Assembly (NCBI GenBank): GCA_902537945.1
Contig: CACBDG010000004.1
Span: 1 to 64,000, forward strand
From: an uncultured SAR116 cluster alpha proteobacterium
GTDB taxonomy: Bacteria > Pseudomonadota > Alphaproteobacteria > Puniceispirillales > Marisalimonadaceae
Length of the DNA: 64,000 nt
Direction of reading: 5' to 3'
Of the stretch, positions 34,350-44,458 are shown one piece after another (the stretch's first letter is position 1; every line of letters starts with the position of its first letter). The notes beneath the pieces are model-generated. The model ran no database searches. It saw only the letters and a program-made list of their open reading frames with translations, and was not told where the DNA came from. The translations under genes and the position numbers were made by a program.

Positions 34350-34910
34350 TTAATTTTGAACCTTAACTATGCAGGGAGTTTCAGTTTTTTGATTAATGTC
34401 AAAAATTGACCTTCCTGTATGATTGAGGTGTTTTCCATATGTATGTATAGAAAGAGCTATCTCACGACCATTATTCCATACACTATGTATGTCTTCAGGC
34501 AAACAACAAGTAGCATCTCCTGCGTATATAGTCTCTTCATTTGTTTTTACTAAATCCGCAAAACCGTCTGTAGTTCCATCATCTATTCTTTTGTAAGTAG
34601 TTTCATGTTCTTGTCCTTGAATACCAGCAACAACAGCCCATGTTTTGTGATTATGTGGCGCAAGTCCCTCTCCAGGAGCCCACGCAATTGCAAAAACAGC
34701 TAAACTATGATCTTTTTCTTCGTGCAGTAAATGCAATCCAAATCCTTGTTCTTTATCTACATTAAAATATTCTGGCTTAACCCAACTTTTGTTTGCTGCT
34801 ATTTTTTTTGATAATGGTTTTATTCTATCGATTATCTTTCCCTCGTCAGTCTCTTCTTTTACAACTAAACGAATATCAGTTACATAATCCTCAATTGAAT
34901 ATTCAGTCAT
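34350..34910 (-). CDS. Cupin, cysteine dioxygenase / 3-mercaptopropionate dioxygenase-like
   Basis: The 186-residue double-stranded beta-helix protein has first cupin motif 'PGEGLAPHNHKTWAVVAGIQGQEHETTYKR' and second 'GDATCCLPEDIHSVWNNG', then 'LSIHTYGKHL'. The three His expected to bind iron are in 'HNH' and 'DIHSVWN'. The spacing and 'SIHTYG' resemble cysteine/thiol dioxygenases, which oxidise a thiol to a sulfinate, though the specific thiol is unclear. I start at ATG 34910, where GGGGGAAGC provides a ribosome site. It stands as a single gene facing the FAH hydrolase. Confidence 0.8.
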   Translation of the reverse strand: MTEYSIEDYVTDIRLVVKEETDEGKIIDRIKPLSKKIAANKSWVKPEYFNVDKEQGFGLHLLHEEKDHSLAVFAIAWAPGEGLAPHNHKTWAVVAGIQGQEHETTYKRIDDGTTDGFADLVKTNEETIYAGDATCCLPEDIHSVWNNGREIALSIHTYGKHLNHTGRSIFDINQKTETPCIVKVQN

Positions 34911-35023
34911 TGCTTCCCCCAAGTTTTTAAAAAAACATAAAACTAATTCTTAAGCATAATGATAGACAAATCGAAATATTTTACAAAAAATTTATTTATT
35001 ATTGATTAAGAACAAACAGGAAA

Positions 35024-35644
35024 TTATTTTGACAAACTACTTGCTAATAAAGCTCTTTTAGTAATTTTTTTGTAATCTCTGCTTCCAGGTGGAATTATCC
35101 AACTACCGCCTACACATATTACATTCTTTTGACTAAGCCATTCATGAGCATTATTTTGGTTAATACCACCTGTTGGGCAAAACAAAATTTCAGGAAATGG
35201 CCCACTTAAAGATTTAAGATATTCAAGACCACCTGCGGCTTGTGCTGGAAAAAATTTGAAAAATTTATAATCTAAATTCATTAAATTCATAATATCACTA
35301 GAATTTGAAACTCCCGGCAGGAATGGAAATTTTTTTTCTAGGGCATGTGTTGCAAGGGAAATTGTAGAGCCAGGACTAACAGCAAATTTCGCTCCAGCAT
35401 CTTTTACGGAATTTAAATCTTCATTGCTTAAAACTGTACCTGCTCCAATTTTCAAAGAAGGAAATTTTTTAGACACAATCTCTATTGCTTTTAGGGCACA
35501 ATCCGTTCTTAAAGTGATTTCAACTACCTTAAGATTTCCGTTTATTAGAGCCTCAAATAAATATTCAACATTATCAATATTGTTGATTGTCAATACAGGC
35601 AGAACAGGAGACATTGAAAGAGTAGATTTAATATAATTATGCAT
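35024..35644 (-). CDS. eda: KDPG/KHG aldolase
   Basis: The roughly 206-residue class I aldolase has 'SPVLPVLTINN', 'GNLKVVEITLRTDCALKAIE' (with the catalytic Glu), 'FPSLKIGAGTVLSNEDLNSVKDAGAKFAVSPGST', Schiff-base Lys in 'FKFFPAQAAGGLEYLKSLSGPFP' and 'FCPTGGINQNNAHEWL'. It splits 2-keto-3-deoxy-6-phosphogluconate to pyruvate and glyceraldehyde 3-phosphate. It completes an Entner-Doudoroff set with zwf, pgl and edd elsewhere in the window. The start is uncertain: TTG 35647, ATG 35644 or ATG 35614, none with a clear ribosome site. Confidence 0.93.
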   Translation of the reverse strand: MHNYIKSTLSMSPVLPVLTINNIDNVEYLFEALINGNLKVVEITLRTDCALKAIEIVSKKFPSLKIGAGTVLSNEDLNSVKDAGAKFAVSPGSTISLATHALEKKFPFLPGVSNSSDIMNLMNLDYKFFKFFPAQAAGGLEYLKSLSGPFPEILFCPTGGINQNNAHEWLSQKNVICVGGSWIIPPGSRDYKKITKRALLASSLSK

Positions 35645-35738
35645 CAATTTATCAAATATTTATTTTTTATTTTTGCTTTCTATTTTAATATGTTGTTATT
35701 CAAAATTCTTCAATCAATAAATTAATAAAGAGGGTTTT

Positions 35739-36710
35739 ATGAAAATATTAATAATGGGTGGTGCTGGGATGATTGGGCAAAAACTGCTTAATCTCTTATT
35801 AAAAAAAGAAAAATTAAATAATCAAAAAATCAGTGAAATCACATTGTTTGATATCATAGAAGCCCCCTATCCTAATAATACTAATATTCCAATACAATCA
35901 AAGTCAGGTGATATTTCAGATATAGATGTCAGTAAAAATCTTATTTTATCTAAGCCAGATATAATTTTTCATTTGGCTGCTATAGTTTCAGGACAAGCTG
36001 AACAGGAATTTGATTTAGGTTGGGATATAAATGCAAAAGGAAGCTGGGGTTTATTTGAAGCAATAAGACATCAAGGAGAAAATTATTGCCCAAGATTAGT
36101 TTTTACAAGCTCAATAGCAGTTTTTGGCGCCCCATTCCCAGATAAGATACCCGATGATTTTTTTACAACTCCTCTAACATCTTATGGAGCCCAAAAAGCT
36201 ATATCTGAGTTATTGTTAGCAGATTACTCAAGAAAGAAAATGATTGATGGTGTATCAATAAGATTACCAACTATTTGTGTAAGACCTGGCAAACCTAATC
36301 TTGCAGCTTCAGGTTTCTTTTCTGGAATTATACGTGAGCCTTTAAATGGTCAAGAAGCAATTCTCCCCGTTAATCCTAATGTTAGACATTGGCATGCAAC
36401 ACCAAGAGCTGCTGCAGGTTTTCTAGTTCATGCTACAGAAATTGATACATCAAAATTAAATGATAGAATAACATTAAACATGCCTGGTTTATCTGTAACC
36501 GTTCAAGAACAAATAGACGCATTAGAGAGAGTTGCTGGCAGTGATGTTGTAAAACTTATTAAACATCAACCTGACCCAACAATACAAAAAATAGTAAGTG
36601 GATGGGCAAGAAATTTTGATACAAAAAGATCCATTGAACTGGGTTTCAAAGCAGAAACAAATTTTGATGAAATTATCAAAACTTATATTGAAGACGATTT
36701 AAAAAAATAA
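35739..36710 (+). CDS. denD: D-erythronate dehydrogenase-like (NAD-dependent epimerase/dehydratase family)
   Basis: The 323-residue extended SDR has 'MKILIMGGAGMIGQKLLNLLL', 'IIFHLAAIVSGQAEQEFDLGWDINAKGSWGLFEAIR', 'VFTSSIAVFGAPFPDKIPDD', active Tyr-Lys in 'SYGAQKAISELLLADYSRK', and 'IRLPTICVRPGKPNLAASGFFSGIIREPLNGQEAILPVNPNVRHWHATPRAA'. The 'AAIVSGQAE.DFDLG' and 'SGIIREPLNG' segments match DenD, which oxidises D-erythronate to 2-dehydro-D-erythronate. OtnI and OtnC homologues in the window give it downstream partners. It diverges from eda and precedes the oxoprolinase gene by 27 bases. Confidence 0.87.
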   Translation: MKILIMGGAGMIGQKLLNLLLKKEKLNNQKISEITLFDIIEAPYPNNTNIPIQSKSGDISDIDVSKNLILSKPDIIFHLAAIVSGQAEQEFDLGWDINAKGSWGLFEAIRHQGENYCPRLVFTSSIAVFGAPFPDKIPDDFFTTPLTSYGAQKAISELLLADYSRKKMIDGVSIRLPTICVRPGKPNLAASGFFSGIIREPLNGQEAILPVNPNVRHWHATPRAAAGFLVHATEIDTSKLNDRITLNMPGLSVTVQEQIDALERVAGSDVVKLIKHQPDPTIQKIVSGWARNFDTKRSIELGFKAETNFDEIIKTYIEDDLKK

Positions 36711-36737
36711 TCTTATTTATATAAATAATACTGGTAA

Positions 36738-39700
36738 ATGAATATGTGGCAATTTTGGATAGATAGAGGTGGTACATTCACCGATATAGTAGCAAAAAAA
36801 CCTGATGGACAAATAATAATTGATAAGCTTTTATCTGAGAACTCTGACGCTTACAAAGATGCTGCAGTTGAAGGTATAAGAAGAATTCTTGAGCTCAAAA
36901 AAGATGACAAAATTCCTACAGATATTATTTCTTCAGTAAAAATGGGTACAACCGTTGCAACTAATGCCCTACTTGAAAGAAAAGGTGACAGAACTCTTCT
37001 ACTTATTACAAAAGGCTTTGGAGACTTATTAAGAATTGGTTATCAAAATAGACCTCTTTTGTTTGATCTAAATATTAAATTACCAGAATTGTTATACGAA
37101 AGAGTAGTAGAAGTATCAGAAAGATTAAATCAGAAAGGTGAAGTAGTTACTAAATTAAATGAGGAAGAAGTACGTAATTCACTAATCAAAGCAAAATCAG
37201 ATGGTATAAATAGTGTAGCTATTGCTTTTATGCATTCATATATAAATCCCGATCATGAAAATAAAATTGAACAAATTGCAAAAGAAGAAAATTTTAATCA
37301 AATTTCAGTAAGTCATAAAGTATCTCCACTAATTAAATTAGTTGGTAGAGGTGATACCACCGTAGTTGATGCTTATTTATCTCCAATTCTGAGACGGTAC
37401 GTAAATCAAGTTTCACAAGAACTTAAAGACACTAAATCTACTCAATTAATGTTTATGCAATCCAATGGAGGCCTCACAGACGCCAATCTTTTCCAAGGTA
37501 AAGATGCTTTATTATCTGGCCCAGCTGGAGGGGTTGTGAGTATGACACAAACCGGAAAGCAAGCGGGATTTAATAAATTAATTGGATTTGATATGGGCGG
37601 AACCTCCACAGATGTATGCCATTTTGCTGGTGAGTTTGAAAGATCGTTTGAAACTGAATTAGCAGGTGTAAGAATTAGAGCTCCTATGATGCAGATTAAC
37701 ACTGTGGCAGCAGGTGGTGGCTCAATTCTTTCTTATAAAGATGGTAGATTTCAAGTTGGTCCAGAGAGCGCTGGAGCAATTCCTGGTCCAGCATCATATG
37801 GTAGAGGTGGACCTTTAACTGTAACTGATTGCAATGTCTTATTAGGTAAATTAAATCCAGATTTTTTCCCAAAAGTTTTTGGGAAAACTGGTGATCAACC
37901 TTTAAATTTTGAAATTGTAAAGAAAAAGTTTTTGGAATTTTCAGATATAATTTCCAAAGAAAAAAATGAACCTATGATGGATATTTTTAAAATGGCTGAA
38001 GGTTTTTTAAAAATAGCTGTCGAAAATATGGCTAATGCAATTAAAAAAATATCAATTCAAAAAGGTTATGATGTAACAAATTATATGTTGAATTGCTTTG
38101 GAGGTGCAGGCGGGCAACATGCATGTAATGTTGCTGATTCTCTTGGCATTTCAAATGTTATGATACATCCATATGCTGGGGTTTTATCTGCTTACGGAAT
38201 GGGCCTTGCTGAAATTAGAAGTATTAGGGAAGGTCATTTTGAAAAAAATATCACAAATATTTTAGACGCTGATAACTTAATTGAAATCTTATCTTTACAA
38301 GCAAAAAAAGATCTAAATGATCAAGATATCTCTGATGCTTCAATTATTCTCTTAAAAAATGCTTTTTTGCATTATAAAGGTTCACATCAAAATTTAGAAA
38401 TCAAATTTGATACACCTGATAATATGAGAAAATCTTTTGAACAAGAACATAAAAAACGCTTTGGTTTTTTTGTTGAAGATAGAGAAATATTTATTGAAAT
38501 GCTAACTGTTGAAGCAGTAGGTAAAAAAACAGAAAACTATGATTTTTTAAATCCTAACACATCAACTACAAAGGCAAATCCCATTGCATTCAAAAAAATG
38601 TATGTAAATGGCTCAGAAATTAATACACCAATCTATAAAAGGGATGAATTAATAATTGGCCAGAATATTTCAGGTCCAGCTATTATTGTAGAAGCAACAG
38701 GTACTAACATAATTGATGATGGTTGGTCTGGAACTTTAGACAAGCATTATAATTTGATTTTATCTAGAGTAGAAGAAAAGAAACTTCAAAAAGGAATAGG
38801 AACATCCGTAGATGTTGTAATGCTTGAAGTATTTAACAATCTTTTTATGAATATTGCAGAACAAATGGGTGCAACGTTAGCAAACACTGCTTATTCAGTG
38901 AATATAAAAGAAAGATTAGATTTTTCATGTGCTCTTTTTAATAATGAAGGATCTTTAGTTGCTAATGCCCCTCATGTTCCAGTTCATTTAGGATCTATGT
39001 CAGAGGCAATAAAAACAGTAGTTAGGTTAAACAAAGATAATATTTATCCAGAGGATGTTTTTGTACTCAACGCCCCATTTAATGGTGGAACACATCTTCC
39101 AGATGTAACGGTGATAACTCCAGTTTTTGATAAAAATGGAAAAGAAATTATATTTTTTGTTGCCTCTCGTGGTCATCATGCCGACATAGGAGGTAAAACA
39201 CCAGGTTCTGGTCCACCAGACTCAAAGCATATTGAAGAAGAAGGTGTATTGATTGATAATTTTAAGTTGTTTGACAAAGGTATATTTCGTGAGCAAGAAA
39301 TGAGAAAAATCTTATCATCAGGTAAGTATCCATGTCGAAATATTGAGCATAATATGGCAGATCTTGCAGCTCAAGTTGCAGCAAACAAAACAGGTATTCA
39401 TGAAATTAATTCAATGATTGACCAATTTGGCATTGAAACTGTGCATGCCTACATGAACCATGTACAAGATAATGCAGAAGAAAGTATACGTAATGCCATA
39501 GTTAATTTAAAACCAGGTGAATATGAGTATGAGCTTGATAATGGTGAGTTCATAAGAGTTAATGTTAAAATTGATAAAAAAAATCGTGAGGCTATAATTG
39601 ATTTTACAGGCACAGCTCCCAAAAATCCTTTCAATTATAATGCCCCAATGGCAGTATGTTATGCTGTAATTTTATATGTATTTAGAACATTAGTTGGAAA

Positions 39701-40337
39701 TAATATTCCACTTAATGAAGGATGTTTTAAACCAATCAAAATCATTATACCAAATAATTCAATGATAAATGCAAAGTACCCATCTGCAGTGATAGCCGGC
39801 AATACAGAAGTAAGTCAATTGACATGCAACGCATTATTTGGAGCACTAGGAGTGATTGCTGGTAGTCAAGCAACCATGAATAATTTTATCTGGGGAAATG
39901 ACACAATACAAAATTATGAAACCATTTGTGGAGGAACTGGTGCTGGTCCTAACTTTCATGGAACGTCAGCTATTCAAACTCATATGACTAATACTAGAAG
40001 CACTGATCCTGAGGTATTAGAAACTCGTTTTCCAGTAAGACTTGAAGAATTTTCAATAAGAAAAAATTCTGGTGGAAAAGGTAAATTTAATGGAGGAGAT
40101 GGAGTAACCAGAAAACTTAGATTTTTAGAGCCAATGATAGTAACAACATTATGTTCACATAGGAGAGTGAAACCATTTGGTTTGAATGGAGGTAGTCCAG
40201 GGGATTGCGGTAAAGAATGGCTTGAAAGAACTGACGGTAGTATTTTAAAATTGAATGGTAACGATAGTTGTGAAGTTGAACCGAATGACTTATTTGTAAT
40301 GCAAACACCTGGTGGTGGTGGTTTTGGTGAAAAATAA
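36738..40337 (+). CDS. 5-oxoprolinase (ATP-hydrolysing), fused HyuA-HyuB
   Basis: The 1199-residue protein joins a hydantoinase-A half ('[29 protein letters not shown]', '[15 protein letters not shown]', '[14 protein letters not shown]', '[16 protein letters not shown]') to a hydantoinase-B half from about residue 690 ('[28 protein letters not shown]', '[25 protein letters not shown]', '[37 protein letters not shown]'). That fused length and the 'RGGTFTD' start match eukaryote-like 5-oxoprolinase (OPLAH), which converts 5-oxo-L-proline to glutamate using ATP. Split hydantoinases are about half as long each. It shares a likely operon with denD, an odd pairing. Confidence 0.92.
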   Translation: MNMWQFWIDRGGTFTDIVAKKPDGQIIIDKLLSENSDAYKDAAVEGIRRILELKKDDKIPTDIISSVKMGTTVATNALLERKGDRTLLLITKGFGDLLRIGYQNRPLLFDLNIKLPELLYERVVEVSERLNQKGEVVTKLNEEEVRNSLIKAKSDGINSVAIAFMHSYINPDHENKIEQIAKEENFNQISVSHKVSPLIKLVGRGDTTVVDAYLSPILRRYVNQVSQELKDTKSTQLMFMQSNGGLTDANLFQGKDALLSGPAGGVVSMTQTGKQAGFNKLIGFDMGGTSTDVCHFAGEFERSFETELAGVRIRAPMMQINTVAAGGGSILSYKDGRFQVGPESAGAIPGPASYGRGGPLTVTDCNVLLGKLNPDFFPKVFGKTGDQPLNFEIVKKKFLEFSDIISKEKNEPMMDIFKMAEGFLKIAVENMANAIKKISIQKGYDVTNYMLNCFGGAGGQHACNVADSLGISNVMIHPYAGVLSAYGMGLAEIRSIREGHFEKNITNILDADNLIEILSLQAKKDLNDQDISDASIILLKNAFLHYKGSHQNLEIKFDTPDNMRKSFEQEHKKRFGFFVEDREIFIEMLTVEAVGKKTENYDFLNPNTSTTKANPIAFKKMYVNGSEINTPIYKRDELIIGQNISGPAIIVEATGTNIIDDGWSGTLDKHYNLILSRVEEKKLQKGIGTSVDVVMLEVFNNLFMNIAEQMGATLANTAYSVNIKERLDFSCALFNNEGSLVANAPHVPVHLGSMSEAIKTVVRLNKDNIYPEDVFVLNAPFNGGTHLPDVTVITPVFDKNGKEIIFFVASRGHHADIGGKTPGSGPPDSKHIEEEGVLIDNFKLFDKGIFREQEMRKILSSGKYPCRNIEHNMADLAAQVAANKTGIHEINSMIDQFGIETVHAYMNHVQDNAEESIRNAIVNLKPGEYEYELDNGEFIRVNVKIDKKNREAIIDFTGTAPKNPFNYNAPMAVCYAVILYVFRTLVGNNIPLNEGCFKPIKIIIPNNSMINAKYPSAVIAGNTEVSQLTCNALFGALGVIAGSQATMNNFIWGNDTIQNYETICGGTGAGPNFHGTSAIQTHMTNTRSTDPEVLETRFPVRLEEFSIRKNSGGKGKFNGGDGVTRKLRFLEPMIVTTLCSHRRVKPFGLNGGSPGDCGKEWLERTDGSILKLNGNDSCEVEPNDLFVMQTPGGGGFGEK

Positions 40338-40347
40338 TTTATAAATA

Positions 40348-40857
40348 CTAAAAACTTTTATTCGCGTGAATAATACCATTTTGAATATGTTCTTCTAATA
40401 CCATTTGTGCCTTTTTAAAATTTCTTTCAAGACTATAATCCAATAGTTTTTTATGTTCCTTAACCGAACCACTCCCTCTAAAAGTTAATACCAATAATTG
40501 ATATCTCAAATATTTATCAAAAATTAATTTGTGAAGTTCAATTAAGTTCTTTGAATTACAATTTCTTACTAATGTTTGATGAAATTCACTATCATATCTT
40601 TTCCAATTGCTTCTTTCTTCAGTTTTGTTTTTTAATAATTTATTTTCATAAAGTTTTAATTTATGGTGTGCTGCAAGTAAAGATCCTTCCCAATCGGGAT
40701 TTGAGTTTTCTAAGGAATATTTTAATGCGTGACTTTCAATTAAAATTCTTAGATTTGCTATTTCTTTTAAATCAGACTCAGAAACTGGTGAAACATAAAA
40801 TCCCTTTTGTTCTTCATAAACAACAAAGCCATCACTAGACAATCTACTTAAAATTTC
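40348..40857 (-). pseudogene. GntR-family (FCD) regulator lacking its helix-turn-helix
   Basis: The readable part, 'FLEILSRLSSDGFVVYEEQKGFYVSPVSESDLKEIANLRILIESHAL...HIQNGII', is the end of a GntR winged helix followed by a complete FCD ligand-binding domain. The N-terminal 50-60 residues with the recognition helix are missing. Upstream the frame meets a stop at 40864-40866, and sequence of an unrelated gene begins at 40859. A TTG at 40842 would give a 164-residue FCD-only product with no ribosome site. It converges on the 5-oxoprolinase gene. I treat it as a remnant; a DNA-free decoy function is possible but unsupported. Confidence 0.8.
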
Positions 40858-40858
40858 T

Positions 40859-41101
40859 AAAAATTATTATGATGATATTGAAGCAAGATTTGGTTTGGAT
40901 TATGAATTTTGTAAAGAGCTTGAAGGGCTCAACATTTTATATGATGAAGATGATAGTGGATCTTTTCTACAAATTTATAGTCCAGTATTTAATGATAATT
41001 TTTTCTTTGAGTTTGTGCAGAGAATAAATGATTATAAAGGATATGGTGCAATTAACGCTTTATTTAGAATTGCAGCACAAAAATATGCAAATAATAATTA
41101 A
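40859..41101 (+). pseudogene. C-terminal fragment of HPPD-like / dehydroshikimate dehydratase protein
   Basis: The frame 'KNYYDDIEARFGLDYEFCKELEGLNILYDEDDSGSFLQIYSPVFNDNFFFEFVQRINDYKGYGAINALFRIAAQ' matches the extreme C-terminus of bifunctional sugar-phosphate-isomerase / 4-hydroxyphenylpyruvate-dioxygenase-like proteins (QuiC type), including the last metal Glu in 'FFEFVQR'. These are normally about 600 residues, so nearly 90% is gone. No start codon or ribosome site belongs to it. The frame remains open to the left only into the inverted GntR remnant. Its stop TAA overlaps the convergent cyclase stop in TTAA. Confidence 0.82.
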
Positions 41102-42840
41102 ATTTTTTTAATGAAACTTAATAACTTACTCTTAATAACCTCATCTTGAATATGGAATCTATCTACAGCTTGGTCCCAATCAGTTTTTTCAAACTCACTT
41201 TTTAAAACTTTATATTCTTTACTCATTTCTAAATCTTGTTTTAATTGCGACCTTGAATATAGTATTAAAGCAATAGATCTTGGGTCCATCACACTTATAT
41301 CAAAACTTAATTCAACTACTTTATTATAATCCTCTGCAAAAAAATAACCAAGAACTAAGTCTTTTACTCTGTTATCAGATGACGACTGACCTTGAGGAAT
41401 TGGGTCAAGCTCATATGCTTTATTAAGTAATTCTAAACCTTTATCAACCTTTCCTGTTCTTACTAAAACTTCACCATATCCAGATAGCACTCTTGGATCG
41501 TTTGGAACCATATTAAATGCTTTTTTTCCATGATCTTCCGCTAAAACATAATCATGATTACTTAAATAAACTGCAGATAACATTCTATGACATTCAAAAT
41601 CATTCTCATTTAATTCTAGAGCTTTATCTATATTTTGTTTAGCTTCTGCAAAAATTTCTTCAGGATTCTGATCTGAAAAACCCCTAAACATTGCTTGGCC
41701 CAGAGTACAACATTTCCAAGCATATGCCTGAGCATTATTAGCATCTGCTTCAATGGCCTTGTCGAAGTTTTTTAATGCCTCCTGACATGCTTCTTTTGTA
41801 AATTTATGATGATTTTCTTTCCCTCTTAATAAATATTCATATGAACTTATATTCTCAGTAGGCTTTCTTTTTGATCTTTGCAACGAACTAATTTCAATCT
41901 CTCCTAGTAGAGCGATTGAAATTTTTCTAACTATTTCGTCCTGTAAATCAAAAATATCTTCAAGAACCCTGTCATATTTGTTACTCCAGATAATACTATC
42001 ATCTTTCGCATCACTTAATTCGATAATTATTCTTACTCTTTTACCAGAAGCACGGATGCCTCCTGTCACAATAAAATCTAAATCGAATTTCTTTGAAAAT
42101 TCTTTTATGTCTTGATTTTTATCTTTGAAATTAACGGTTGTTTGTCTTGAAAGGATTTCGAATTCACGCATCATAGAAAATTCTGTAATTAAATCCTCAA
42201 CAATGCCATCTACCAAGAAACCACTATCCTCATCTTTACTGGTATTCACAAAAGGTAAAATTGCAAATTTTGGTTTTTTATTAAGATTTTTATTTGAGAT
42301 ATTTTTTATTTTATTTTTTCCATCACCAAGTAAAGAAAAAACTTCGAAATTATTTGAAATATTTTTCAACTCAATTTTACCTAGAGGATGAATAGTCTCT
42401 TCAATTTTATTATAAATTTGCTGCCTTACTACATCTGAAATTAAAATTTCTCCAACTGGTGATTGACTCTCAAGACGAGCAGCTATATTTACACCATTTC
42501 CATAAATGTTATCACCTTCAATTATGATATCGTCTAAATGGATCCCTACTCTCCAAGATAATTTAGGATTTTTATCCTCTTTTAAATTCCTATCTCTAAT
42601 AGATTTTTGAAATTCAACACCTGCTTTTGTGGCTCCCACTGGACTATCAAATTCAGCTATTATTGAGTCACCAGCAGTATGGAAAATTCTACCAGAAAAT
42701 TTATTTATTATTGGATCAATGATATCTCTACATTCTTTTAAACTGTTTAGTGTTTTTTCTTCTTGGGATTCCATATGCTTACTGAAATCAACACAGTCAG
42801 TTGCTAATATAGTTGCTAATCTTCTTTTAACTTCAGACAT
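41098..42840 (-). CDS. Class III adenylate/guanylate cyclase with TolB-like and TPR regions
   Basis: The 580-residue protein has a cyclase catalytic domain at residues about 5-170 ('LATILATDCVDFSKHM' with the first metal Asp, 'TAGDSIIAEFDSP' with the second, and 'YGNGVNIAARLESQ' with transition-state Asn and Arg). A TolB-N-like segment follows ('FAILPFVNTSKDEDSGFLVDGIVEDLITEFSM...DFIVTGGIRASGKRVRIIIELSD'), then three or more TPR-like repeats ('EACQEALKNFDKAIEADANNAQAYAWKC', 'AKQNIDKALELNENDFECHRML', 'KGLELLNKAYELDP'). It should make cAMP or cGMP in the cytoplasm. This architecture is common in Rhizobiales and relatives. No effector gene is next to it. Confidence 0.9.
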   Translation of the reverse strand: MSEVKRRLATILATDCVDFSKHMESQEEKTLNSLKECRDIIDPIINKFSGRIFHTAGDSIIAEFDSPVGATKAGVEFQKSIRDRNLKEDKNPKLSWRVGIHLDDIIIEGDNIYGNGVNIAARLESQSPVGEILISDVVRQQIYNKIEETIHPLGKIELKNISNNFEVFSLLGDGKNKIKNISNKNLNKKPKFAILPFVNTSKDEDSGFLVDGIVEDLITEFSMMREFEILSRQTTVNFKDKNQDIKEFSKKFDLDFIVTGGIRASGKRVRIIIELSDAKDDSIIWSNKYDRVLEDIFDLQDEIVRKISIALLGEIEISSLQRSKRKPTENISSYEYLLRGKENHHKFTKEACQEALKNFDKAIEADANNAQAYAWKCCTLGQAMFRGFSDQNPEEIFAEAKQNIDKALELNENDFECHRMLSAVYLSNHDYVLAEDHGKKAFNMVPNDPRVLSGYGEVLVRTGKVDKGLELLNKAYELDPIPQGQSSSDNRVKDLVLGYFFAEDYNKVVELSFDISVMDPRSIALILYSRSQLKQDLEMSKEYKVLKSEFEKTDWDQAVDRFHIQDEVIKSKLLSFIKKI

Positions 42841-42944
42841 AAAACTCTACTAAATTATAATTTAATCTCATTTCGTGAATCATAATTAATATGACATTTA
42901 ATTACTATGTTACGATTTTTTTTTAACAATTGAAGTAAAACATT

Positions 42945-43145
42945 ATGAGTAATGATAATAAAATTTATAGTCCATTAATCTGCTTAAAAACTGGATCAAA
43001 TGCAAAAATAATTAGTTTTTTTGATAAAGATGAAGTTCCTCATGTTAAAATAAGTATGGAAATAGAATTCGAAGACACGAAATTTCACGTACTAAAAACA
43101 ATTCCAATAGACGATTTTGAAGATCAATTTAGTTATAATAACTAA
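42945..43145 (+). CDS. Small hypothetical protein, 66 residues
   Basis: I do not recognise this protein: 'MSNDNKIYSPLICLKTGSNAKIISFFDKDEVPHVKISMEIEFEDTKFHVLKTIPIDDFEDQFSYNN'. It is acidic, with alternating hydrophobic and charged residues suggesting a small beta-rich soluble domain. No signal or membrane segment is visible. The ATG is preceded by GAAGT, a weak ribosome site. It lies alone between divergent cyclase and convergent gcdH genes and fills the gap well, ending 9 bases before the gcdH stop. Its reading frame is not the shadow of another gene, which supports it as real. Confidence 0.55.
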   Translation: MSNDNKIYSPLICLKTGSNAKIISFFDKDEVPHVKISMEIEFEDTKFHVLKTIPIDDFEDQFSYNN

Positions 43146-43154
43146 TACCTGTAT

Positions 43155-44396
43155 TTAAAAAAACGCTTGAATACCGGTTTGCGCTCGACCAAGGATTAAT
43201 GCGTGAACATCATGAGTACCTTCATAGGTGTTAACAGTTTCCAAATTCATCAAATGTCGCATTACCTGATATTCAGCATGAATACCGTTTCCACCGTGCA
43301 TATCTCTTGAAAGTCTTGCAATTTCAAGAGCTTTTCCACAATTATTTCGCTTAATGAGTGAAATGGCTTCAGGTGCTAAATTACCTTGATCAAATAACCT
43401 ACCAACTTGAAGTGCAGCACCTAAACCCAATGTAATTTCAGTTTGCATATCAGCTAGTTTTTTTTGAATTAACTGCGTGGCAGCCAATGGTTTACCAAAT
43501 TGTTTTCTATCTAATGTGTATTGACGAGCTCTATGCCAACAGTCCTCAGCAGCTCCCATCACTCCCCAAGCTATACCATATCTTGCTCTATTTAAACAAC
43601 CAAATGGTCCTTTTAAACCAGTTATATTTGGTAATAGATTTTCATCTGGAACAAAAACATTGTCCATAACTATCTCTCCAGTTATAGACGCTCTTAATGA
43701 TAATTTCCCTTTTATTTTTGGTGCACTTAAGCCATTCATGCCTTTTTCAAGTATAAATCCTTTAATGGCATCACCATGTTCTTTAGACTTAGACCAAACA
43801 ACAAAAACATCAGCTATTGGAGAATTAGAAATCCACATTTTTGAACCAGTTAAAGAATACCCACCCTTAACTTTTGTTGCTGTAGTTTTCATAGAGCTGG
43901 GATCTGATCCAGCATCAGGTTCAGTCAATCCAAAACAACCAATAAGATCACCTGAAGCCAAACCAGGTAAATACTTTTGTCTTTGTTCTTCGCTACCGTA
44001 AGAGTAAATTGGATGCATCACTAAAGAAGATTGAACAGACATCATTGATCTATAACCTGAGTCAACTCTTTCTACCTCTTTAGCTACTAATCCATAGGAT
44101 ACGTATGAAGCACCAGCACAACCATACTTTTCTGGAATAGTAATTCCCAACAAACCAAGTTCACCCATTTCCTTAAAGATTTTTTTATCAGTTTTTTCTT
44201 CTAAAAATGCTTCCTCTACTCTTGGTAAAAGTTTGGCTTGAGCGTATTCGTGAGCAGTTGATTTAATTAGAGCTTCTTCTTCAGAAATCAAAGAATCTAA
44301 TAAAAGAGGATCTTCCCAATTGAAATTGGGTTTAACCTTTGACTTTAATTTTAGATCAACTACATTTTTTTGATCTATATCAATACTTGTATCCAT
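43155..44396 (-). CDS. gcdH: Glutaryl-CoA dehydrogenase
   Basis: The 413-residue acyl-CoA dehydrogenase has '[17 protein letters not shown]' at the N-terminus, '[52 protein letters not shown]', '[53 protein letters not shown]' and the C-terminal '[25 protein letters not shown]', with catalytic Glu in 'YEGTHD'. The last segment is the signature of glutaryl-CoA dehydrogenase, which oxidises and decarboxylates glutaryl-CoA to crotonyl-CoA in lysine and tryptophan breakdown. The FadJ-like enzyme could carry crotonyl-CoA on. It stands as a single leftward gene. Confidence 0.94.
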   Translation of the reverse strand: MDTSIDIDQKNVVDLKLKSKVKPNFNWEDPLLLDSLISEEEALIKSTAHEYAQAKLLPRVEEAFLEEKTDKKIFKEMGELGLLGITIPEKYGCAGASYVSYGLVAKEVERVDSGYRSMMSVQSSLVMHPIYSYGSEEQRQKYLPGLASGDLIGCFGLTEPDAGSDPSSMKTTATKVKGGYSLTGSKMWISNSPIADVFVVWSKSKEHGDAIKGFILEKGMNGLSAPKIKGKLSLRASITGEIVMDNVFVPDENLLPNITGLKGPFGCLNRARYGIAWGVMGAAEDCWHRARQYTLDRKQFGKPLAATQLIQKKLADMQTEITLGLGAALQVGRLFDQGNLAPEAISLIKRNNCGKALEIARLSRDMHGGNGIHAEYQVMRHLMNLETVNTYEGTHDVHALILGRAQTGIQAFF

Positions 44397-44458
44397 GTCA
44401 TATCCTTAATTTTTTTGCATATTACTCAAATAATTTTTTAAAAACAATACTTATTAGT

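Noticed and set aside
40551-40838. Rightward 95-residue ORF over the GntR remnant
   Set aside because: It is antisense to the FCD domain, whose protein homology is clear; composition is that of a shadow frame.
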